From assembly GCA_035297145.1 (NCBI GenBank), contig DATGZN010000094.1:309768-373767 (forward strand): a stretch of DNA of 64,000 nucleotides, written 5' to 3'. Within the stretch, counting starts at the first letter, position 1; each line of letters begins with the position of its first letter. The DNA comes from QHXW01 sp035297145. GTDB taxonomy: Bacteria; Acidobacteriota; Terriglobia; Bryobacterales; Bryobacteraceae. The translations under genes and the position numbers were made by a program. Shown here one piece after another: positions 58,117 to 64,000 of this stretch. Under the pieces are notes generated by a model. It made no database searches, was not told the origin of the DNA, and saw only the letters and a list, made by a program, of their open reading frames with translations.

Positions 58117-59184
58117 TTAGCCTTCTCCCACCGCTTCCGCTTTGCGCTGCGGCTGGGGGGGACGCTCGTGCTTTTCAGTCACCACCGCGTGCGCGCGATC
58201 GTCGAACTTGCCGAAGATCATTTTTCCGGCTGTAGTCTGGAGCACGCTGGTCACCGAGATGTCGATGGTTTTCGAGATCATGCGCTTGGCGTTATCCACC
58301 ACCACCATAGTACCGTCATCCAGGTAGGCCACGCCCTGGTTGTACTCTTTGCCCTCTTTGAGGATGAACACGCGCATGGTCTCGCCGGGCAACACAATGG
58401 GCTTGAGCGAGTTCGCCAGCTCGTTGATGTTCAACACCTCGACGCCGTGGAGCTGGGCAACTTTATTCAGGTTGAAATCGTTGGTGATGACCTTGCAGTC
58501 ATACACTTTGGCCAGCTCGATGAGCTTCATGTCGACTTCGCGGATATGCGGGAAATCGTCCTCGACGATCTGCACGTTCAAGTGCGCCATTTTCTGGATG
58601 CGCTGCAGGATGTCCAGACCCCGCCGGCCGCGATTGCGCTTCATGGAATCCGCCGAATCCGCGACGAGCTGCAATTCGCGCAGCACGAACTGCGGAATCA
58701 CCAGCACGCCGTCGAGAAAGCCGGTCTCGGCGATGTCGGCGATGCGGCCGTCAATGATCACACTAGTGTCGAGGATTTTGAACGCTTTCTTGGGACCTTT
58801 TTCGCCCCCGAAGATGCCGCCCAATGCCGAGAGGTTCAGCATGTCGCCCTTGTTGGCCCCTACAACTAACCCGACATAAGTCATCCACAGCAGCAGGAAA
58901 AGCTGCAGGAAGTGCAGAGTCGCGGAGTTTTCGACGTTCACACGGGCAAGCACCAGCGACATCAGGAACGCCCCGAAGATTCCAAGAACGGATCCGAATG
59001 CTGCGCCGATGAGCCGTTTGAGGCTAACCTTCTCAACCCGCAGTTCGAAGAGGATGATGGCCGCTCCCACAAGAAGCCCGCCCCCGGCTGCAACGAACGG
59101 GGCCAGGTGGAACGGCTGGAAATAGTAGGCACACGCGCTGATTACAAGGATGAAGATGGCGCGCACAATCGTCAGATCGAGCAC
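58117..59184 (-). CDS. PIN/TRAM-domain membrane protein (YacL-like)
   Basis: A 355-residue protein: four membrane helices in about 1-110, a PIN-like nuclease domain at about 135-270 (LDTSVIIDGRIADIAETGFLDG, metal-binding Asp, and the VITNDFNLNKVAQLHGV block) and a TRAM domain at about 275-340 (MRVFILKEGKEYNQGVAYLDDGTMVVVDNA). YacL-type proteins typically precede ispD/ispF, as seen here, and probably act on RNA. The start is a GTG at 59184. Confidence 0.92.
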   Translation of the reverse strand: MLDLTIVRAIFILVISACAYYFQPFHLAPFVAAGGGLLVGAAIILFELRVEKVSLKRLIGAAFGSVLGIFGAFLMSLVLARVNVENSATLHFLQLFLLLWMTYVGLVVGANKGDMLNLSALGGIFGGEKGPKKAFKILDTSVIIDGRIADIAETGFLDGVLVIPQFVLRELQLVADSADSMKRNRGRRGLDILQRIQKMAHLNVQIVEDDFPHIREVDMKLIELAKVYDCKVITNDFNLNKVAQLHGVEVLNINELANSLKPIVLPGETMRVFILKEGKEYNQGVAYLDDGTMVVVDNAKRMISKTIDISVTSVLQTTAGKMIFGKFDDRAHAVVTEKHERPPQPQRKAEAVGEG

Positions 59185-59383
59185 AAATCACCGCCTCCGG
59201 GTGCCGGTGAAGTAACGCAGTAAATCGCTCACCCGGTATCATTTGTTACAAGTTCGTGGCAAGAGTATACCACTGAAGTGGTGCGTTGTCTTTCGCCTGC
59301 GAGGCCACCCATTGGCAGAAACGCTTCCGTGGGCCTTACGAAGTCTTTCTAATTCTTTCGTAGTATTTTTCACAAGTTCAAGT

Positions 59384-59409
59384 TATAATCGCCAAAACTG
59401 GAGGAGACT
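59384..59409 (+). promoter_or_regulatory. -10 element and ribosome-binding site of the TonB receptor gene
   Basis: A perfect TATAAT -10 lies at 59384-59389, 22 bases before the ATG at 59411, so the transcript would have a very short leader. No good -35 is visible at 16-18 bases. GGAGGAG (59400-59406) is a strong ribosome-binding site 4 bases from the ATG. Confidence 0.45.
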
Positions 59410-59410
59410 C

Positions 59411-62400
59411 ATGCATCGGCTTAAGATTGTCTGGTTGGCGTTGTGTGCGGTTCTCGCGGTCGCGCCGTTGTGCGCGCAAACCACTGCGGGTTCAATAGTT
59501 GGGACGGTGACGGATCCTAGCGGCGCGATTATAGCGGGCGCCACAATCACGGTTACCAACATGGGCACCAACATTGCGGTCAAGGTGACGTCAGACGCGG
59601 CAGGCGAATATGTAGTGACGCCGCTCGAAGTTGGCAAGTATTCAGTAACTGTTGAGGCAACGGGATTTAAACGCTCCTTGCGGCCCGATATTCAGGTCAA
59701 CGTGCAGGACCGCGTCCGGGTCGATGCAAAGCTAGAAGTTGGCCAAGTGACTGATACGGTTGAGGTTGCGGGTGAGGCTCCGATTCTGGAGACGGATACC
59801 TCTTATCTGGGCGAGGTGGTAGACAGCCAGCGAATTATGGACCTACCGTTGAACGGCCGGCAATTCACGCGGTTGGCGGTGCTGACGGCTGGAACAGCGC
59901 CGACGCCTGCCGGAGCGCGCGACGAGAACACGGGCGGATTCAGCGCCAACGGCGTGCGGCCGTATCAGAACAATTACATTCTGGACGGCGTGGACAACAA
60001 TAGTCTGTCCGAAGACCTGAGCAGCCAGGCGAGTTTCGTAGTCGGTCCGCCGCCGGATGCCATTCAGGAGTTCAAGGTGCAGACCAATTCGATGAGCGCG
60101 GAATTCGGTCGATCGGGCGGCGCGGTGCTGAACGTGACCATCAAGTCGGGCAGCAATGACCTGCACGGAACTGCCTATGAGTTCCTCCGCAACAGCGATC
60201 TGGACGCCAACAACTTCTTCAACAACGCGAACGGCGCGCCCATCGCACCGTTCAAGCAAAATCAGTTCGGTTTCAGCACGGGAGCACCGATCCTGATCCC
60301 GAAGGTCTACAACGGCAAGAACCGGACGTTCTTCTTCTTCGACTACCAGGGAACGCGTATCCGCACGGGCCAAACGGAGATTGCTACCGTGCCGACGGAC
60401 GCCATGCGGCAGGGTAATTTTTCGGGGCAGAACGGCGTTGCGTTCAATACGATTTACGACCCCAATACCGGCACGATCAACTCCAGCGGAGACGCTGTCG
60501 GACGTTTGCCCTTTGCGGGAAATATCATTCCCCAATCGCGCTGGAATCCGATCGCCGAAAAGCTGTTGAGCATGTTCCCCGAACCGAACGCAACCGGCGC
60601 GGTGAACAATTTCGGGCCGGCGAACAATTACATAAGCAACCCCGTGGAGCCGAACGATACGAATCAACTCGACCTGCGCATCGATCACAGGATTTCCGAC
60701 TCCGATTCGATCTTCGGGCGGTTTAGCTGGTCGAACCAAAGAGACGTTCCCCCGGGACCGATTCCTCCACCGCTGGACTCGGCGTCGTTCTCAACGGGAG
60801 TCTTCCTACAAAAACCGCGCAACGTCGTGGTGAGCGAGACGCACATTTTCACTCCACGGCTGATCAACGAGCTGCGCCTGGGCTATACGCAAAACGAGTC
60901 GGATCGGCTCCAGTTCAACTCCACTATTAACGAGTCGGCGCAGCTTGGCATCCCCGGGATTCCGTTCGCCTCCAACAACGGTGGTTTACCTCAGTTCGGT
61001 GTTAGCGGGATCAGCAGCTTCGGCAGCGCGGAATATCAACCCACGGTGGAAAAACAGGCTATTGAACAGCTCATCGACAGCCTGACGCTGATCCGCGGAC
61101 GGCACACCATCAAGTTTGGGGCCGAACTCAAGCCGCGTGTCAACTTCTCGATCCTGCAGCCGCCGGTTCCGCGAGGATACTTCGGCTTCGGCGGGTCAAA
61201 CACCGAACAGAATCTGGAGAGTTCCTCGACCTCCGGTCTGGGTACGGCCGACTTCCTGCTCGGAGCGGTATCGGGTGGGGCTCAGATCTCTTCGTTTATC
61301 AACGATGAATTTCAACAGCCGGGGCAGTTTTATTACGTCCAGGACGACATCAAGGTGAACCGGAAGCTGACGTTGAACATTGGGCTACGTTATGACTTCG
61401 TCGAGCACGCAAAGGAACGGTACGACGCTCAGGCGAATTTCAACGTCTTCACCAATACGCTGCAAATCGTGGGGAACCGGCAGGATCCGCTGCCACCAAA
61501 CTTCTTTCCGGAAATCCCGGTGACGCGTGGAGCCCCCGCCAGCCTGGTGCCGGATCAGAAACACGATTTTGGGCCCCGAATCGGCATTGCCTACAACTTG
61601 TTCAGCAAGACGGTGCTGCGTGCCGGGTACGGAGTTTTCTACTCCTCCTATGAGGCGGGACCGCTGAGCATTCCAAACATGGGGAATAACCCGCCGTTCT
61701 TCTTTCAATCGAACTACAATGCGCCGAGTCCTTTGATTCTAAATCCGATCGTCAGCAACCTTTCACAGGGATTTCCGCTGAATGCTCTAGCAAATCCGTC
61801 GGCTCCTTCGTTGTTTTCGCTCGATCCGAATTTCACCAATCCGAACGTGCAGCACTGGCAGGCGAGCATCCAGCAGGATTTGGGATGGAATACGGTGTTG
61901 GAGGTGGCTTACGCCGGATCCAAGGGCACGCATCTCTACGAGTTCCGCAACCTCAACCAGATCCCTGCATCGACGAGCCCGAGTGCGAACTACAATGCAG
62001 AGCGTCTGCGTCCTTATCTTGGCGGCGACCTGACATTCTGGTGCTCCTGCGACAGCTCGACGTACAGCGCTTTGCAAACCAAGCTGGAGAAACGCCTCTC
62101 GAGCGGCCTCAGTTTCCTGACGGCTTTTACGTATGGCAAGTCCATCGACGAGCAGTCCCAGGCGTCGCTGGGCTTCCACGGCGGCGGATCGTTCCGGGAC
62201 AACAATAATCCGGAATGGGAAAAGGGACCGTCGGATTACGACCAGAAGTACCGGTTCGTAAACAGCCTTTCATACACGCTGCCCATTGGCCAAGGCAAGG
62301 CGTTATTGGGCAGTCTGCATGGCATCGGGAATACCCTGATCGGCGGTTGGGAGCTGCAGGGCATTCAAGCCTGGTCGAGCGGGTTGCCGTATACGATCAC

Positions 62401-62791
62401 GGAGTCGGGTGATCCAAACAACAATACCGGCGATACGGAAGAACACCCGAATAGAGTGGTGGGGGTGGCATTGTATCCGTCGGGCCCGGCTGTGAGCAGT
62501 GCGTTCAACCCGTTGGCCTTCACGCTGCAGCCATTCGGCACCTATGGCAACTCGGGCCGCAATGTCATTTGGACTGCACCTCAATTGCAGCTTGATACCT
62601 CATTGTTCAAAGACTTTGCGGTGAAGGAACGCATGAAACTGCAATTCCGGGCGGAGTTCTTCAACATGACCAACCATGCGAATTTCCGCGCCAACAGCCT
62701 GATCAACAATTTTAATGCCGCGGGCGCGGGATCGTACACATCGGCGCAACCGGGGCGGCAGATTCAGTTCGCGTTGAAGTTTATTTACTGA
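59411..62791 (+). CDS. Oar-like TonB-dependent receptor with carboxypeptidase-regulatory domain
   Basis: A 1126-residue outer-membrane protein started at the ATG at 59411 (MHRLKIVWLALCAVLAVAPLCAQ), which begins a signal peptide and follows a strong ribosome-binding site. Next comes a carboxypeptidase-regulatory-like domain (about 25-105: TAGSIVGTVTDPSGAIIAGATITVTN), then a TonB plug (DLPLNGRQFTRLAVLTAG and GRSGGAVLNVTIKSG) and a long beta-barrel ending in the aromatic terminus LKFIY. Such Oar-like receptors are expanded in acidobacteria and import large substrates such as polysaccharides or peptides. The gene is monocistronic. Confidence 0.93.
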   Translation: MHRLKIVWLALCAVLAVAPLCAQTTAGSIVGTVTDPSGAIIAGATITVTNMGTNIAVKVTSDAAGEYVVTPLEVGKYSVTVEATGFKRSLRPDIQVNVQDRVRVDAKLEVGQVTDTVEVAGEAPILETDTSYLGEVVDSQRIMDLPLNGRQFTRLAVLTAGTAPTPAGARDENTGGFSANGVRPYQNNYILDGVDNNSLSEDLSSQASFVVGPPPDAIQEFKVQTNSMSAEFGRSGGAVLNVTIKSGSNDLHGTAYEFLRNSDLDANNFFNNANGAPIAPFKQNQFGFSTGAPILIPKVYNGKNRTFFFFDYQGTRIRTGQTEIATVPTDAMRQGNFSGQNGVAFNTIYDPNTGTINSSGDAVGRLPFAGNIIPQSRWNPIAEKLLSMFPEPNATGAVNNFGPANNYISNPVEPNDTNQLDLRIDHRISDSDSIFGRFSWSNQRDVPPGPIPPPLDSASFSTGVFLQKPRNVVVSETHIFTPRLINELRLGYTQNESDRLQFNSTINESAQLGIPGIPFASNNGGLPQFGVSGISSFGSAEYQPTVEKQAIEQLIDSLTLIRGRHTIKFGAELKPRVNFSILQPPVPRGYFGFGGSNTEQNLESSSTSGLGTADFLLGAVSGGAQISSFINDEFQQPGQFYYVQDDIKVNRKLTLNIGLRYDFVEHAKERYDAQANFNVFTNTLQIVGNRQDPLPPNFFPEIPVTRGAPASLVPDQKHDFGPRIGIAYNLFSKTVLRAGYGVFYSSYEAGPLSIPNMGNNPPFFFQSNYNAPSPLILNPIVSNLSQGFPLNALANPSAPSLFSLDPNFTNPNVQHWQASIQQDLGWNTVLEVAYAGSKGTHLYEFRNLNQIPASTSPSANYNAERLRPYLGGDLTFWCSCDSSTYSALQTKLEKRLSSGLSFLTAFTYGKSIDEQSQASLGFHGGGSFRDNNNPEWEKGPSDYDQKYRFVNSLSYTLPIGQGKALLGSLHGIGNTLIGGWELQGIQAWSSGLPYTITESGDPNNNTGDTEEHPNRVVGVALYPSGPAVSSAFNPLAFTLQPFGTYGNSGRNVIWTAPQLQLDTSLFKDFAVKERMKLQFRAEFFNMTNHANFRANSLINNFNAAGAGSYTSAQPGRQIQFALKFIY

Positions 62792-62798
62792 CCAGGAT

Positions 62799-63629
62799 TC
62801 ATTCCTGGTTGAAGCCGGTCGCGAAGCGGAAAGCTTCCACGTAGTGGCCGTCTTTTTTCGGGATGTGCCCGCGGATCTCGGCCTTGGTTTTGTCGAGTTC
62901 CGCGGCCTCCCAATCCGGCCGGTACCGGTGGATGGAGGGTTCCCACTGGCTCACGTGCGCCACCGCCGCGTCGATCTTCTTTTCCGCCACGCTGTCGATG
63001 TTCACCCAGTAGTTCGCCTCTTTGTCGGTTACGTAATAGTAATATTCCTGCGGAACCAGCCACGGCTGTAGCCCTTCGTGCAATTGCTGATTAGGAAAAT
63101 ACAGGTGCCACTCGGCGGCGCGAATCGCGTCGACTGTGTTGTTGGCCGCCATTCTGTGATCGGTTTTATGCCAGCGCACGTATTCGGTGCCTGAGTCCGG
63201 CGCCATCACAACATCCGGCCGAATCCGCCGGATAATCCCCGTTACTTCTTCCACCAGGTCGCGCGTATTCGCGTATTCGAGCATGCCATCGTGGTATTCG
63301 AGCCACGAGATGCTCTCCTTGGAGATGCCCAGGATGCGGCAGGCGTCCTCTTCCTCATGCATGCGGATTTTCGCCAGCCGCTCGCTGGTCATGTCGGGAT
63401 CGTACGAGCCTTTGTCGTCGTTGGTGTAAATCACGATATGGATGTTGTTCCCGTTCTTTGCCAGCAGCGCCAGCGTTCCGGCGCAGCAGAAGGTATCGTC
63501 GTCCGGATGCGGTGTGAAGAGCAGGATCGTCTTGCCGTGCATTTCCTCGAGCCGGCCTTGCGGCGGGGCGGCAAGCGCTGGAGAAACAAGAGTCGCCAGA
63601 AGCAGAGAGATAAAGAGAGGTCGCGTCAT
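62799..63629 (-). CDS. PIG-L family deacetylase
   Basis: A 276-residue protein with a signal peptide (MTRPLFISLLLATLVSPALA). The LmbE/PIG-L core is clear: FTPHPDDDTFCCAGTLALLAKNG (zinc-binding HPDD), an APDSGTEYVRWHKTDHRMAANNTVDAI segment with the catalytic Asp/His, and a C-terminal zinc His. The family removes acetyl groups from GlcNAc moieties or related sugars; here an exported sugar or cell-envelope substrate is likely. It is convergent with the TonB receptor gene (8 bases). Confidence 0.9.
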   Translation of the reverse strand: MTRPLFISLLLATLVSPALAAPPQGRLEEMHGKTILLFTPHPDDDTFCCAGTLALLAKNGNNIHIVIYTNDDKGSYDPDMTSERLAKIRMHEEEDACRILGISKESISWLEYHDGMLEYANTRDLVEEVTGIIRRIRPDVVMAPDSGTEYVRWHKTDHRMAANNTVDAIRAAEWHLYFPNQQLHEGLQPWLVPQEYYYYVTDKEANYWVNIDSVAEKKIDAAVAHVSQWEPSIHRYRPDWEAAELDKTKAEIRGHIPKKDGHYVEAFRFATGFNQE

Positions 63630-63968
63630 GGATGCCTTTCCGCGTCATCATATCGAACTGGGAGCGGCAATGGGGGAGCGGAGTGGATGGCGGTGCGCTA
63701 AGAGTGCGTTGATTCTGGCGGTCGGTCGTGTCCGCGTTAACCACCCATTCCTGTAGCGTGGGGATACCGCGGGGTTGGCGGGATACCCGCGGCTTTTTCG
63801 GCGTGACGAACCCGAAAGGCCGCAGGTACCCGCTAACGGCGCGTGTCCCTGCGCTACATCCGTCGATCAACGCAGAATTAGATGGAATGAGAAGGCCGGT
63901 CCCTCGGCGGGATGCGATACGCTCCCAATGAGAAACGCACTCAAGGTGCAATCGAAAGGAGACCGGCC
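63630..63968. other. Intergenic region with complex inverted-repeat element
   Basis: This 340-base gap precedes the last, partial gene. Apart from the element at 63753-63857 it holds an 8-bp perfect inverted repeat: GGCCGGTC (63893-63900) and GACCGGCC (63961-63968), the second directly before the ATG at 63969. No other gene is supported. Confidence 0.5.
63753..63857. repeat. REP-like nested inverted-repeat element
   Basis: About 105 bases made of nested hairpins. The outer arms are GTAGCGTGGGGA and TCCCTGCGCTAC. Inside are CCGCGGG (63767-63773) and CCCGCGG (63786-63792), the latter followed by CTTTTT, and then GCGGC...TTTCGG facing CCGAAAGGCCGC. The structure would act as a strong hairpin in either strand and may be an interspersed repeat family of this genome or a terminator for plus-strand transcription. 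Confidence 0.7.
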
Positions 63969-64000
63969 ATGAGGAAGCATATCACCACAACAGAGTCTGC
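63969..64000 (+). CDS. Start of a gene cut by the right edge
   Basis: An ATG at 63969 opens a frame to the edge of the window (MRKHITTTES...), preceded by AAGGAG with a 7-base spacer. Only ten codons are visible, so no function can be given. The inverted repeat around the ribosome-binding site might be a transposon end, but that is not testable from this sequence. Confidence 0.35.
   Translation, partial: MRKHITTTES

Noticed and set aside
1..64000. tRNA, rRNA, riboswitch or transposase genes
   Set aside because: None could be recognised by eye; tRNAscan-SE, Infernal/Rfam and ISfinder searches would be needed to exclude them.

Overview
The window looks like a chromosomal segment of an Acidobacteriota bacterium, probably near Bryobacterales/Solibacter. 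This is inferred from the combination of an Oar-like TonB receptor with an N-terminal carboxypeptidase-regulatory domain, an exosortase/PEP-CTERM system, BY-kinase exopolysaccharide genes, S9 and M28 exported peptidases, and high GC content. I see no rRNA, tRNA, CRISPR array or clear transposase gene. Most genes lie on the minus strand.

1-30 kb is one large envelope and exopolysaccharide region. A tight minus-strand operon (7754 down to 1) encodes a small RHH/coiled-coil protein, a Wzz/BY-kinase, an exosortase, EpsI and three GT4 glycosyltransferases. Upstream sit a WecA-like initiating transferase, an SGNH protein, a DUF5989-like peptide, an MBOAT acyltransferase, an acyl carrier protein, an FkbH-like glyceryl-ACP enzyme and a flavin monooxygenase. 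These are followed by an ATP-grasp/thioesterase fusion, an exported tail-fibre-like protein, a half-condensation-A-PCP NRPS protein, a PEP-CTERM protein, a PrsT-like TPR lipoprotein and a TonB-family protein. Together they suggest synthesis, acyl/aminoacyl decoration and export of a surface glycan, plus sorting of a PEP-CTERM protein. Four upstream regions in this block share a 10-bp palindrome GTAC-YR-GTAC, and one ~330-bp promoter segment is present twice, so a dedicated regulon is plausible.

30-49 kb is mostly housekeeping: DsbD, the yceD-rpmF-plsX operon, an aquaglyceroporin, aroC-def-fmt-argJ, cysDN with a degenerate APS-kinase tail, and S9 and M28 peptidases. Within it lie a TIR-NB-ARC-TPR STAND protein (a candidate defence gene with near-identical 120-bp internal repeats) and a Doc toxin-antitoxin pair.

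49-57 kb is accessory. It holds two poorly characterised proteins, an RHH-MazF pair whose toxin appears to need a CTG start, several gene remnants produced by local duplication (including a decayed second copy of the RHH-MazF locus beside ispF), and a four-gene operon of a coiled-coil protein, a 52-residue membrane peptide, an actin-like ATPase and a peptidoglycan-amidase-like protein. That operon is the best candidate for an undescribed system here.

57-64 kb contains ispF, ispD, a PIN/TRAM membrane protein, a large TonB-dependent receptor, a PIG-L deacetylase, a complex inverted-repeat element and the start of a gene that leaves the window.
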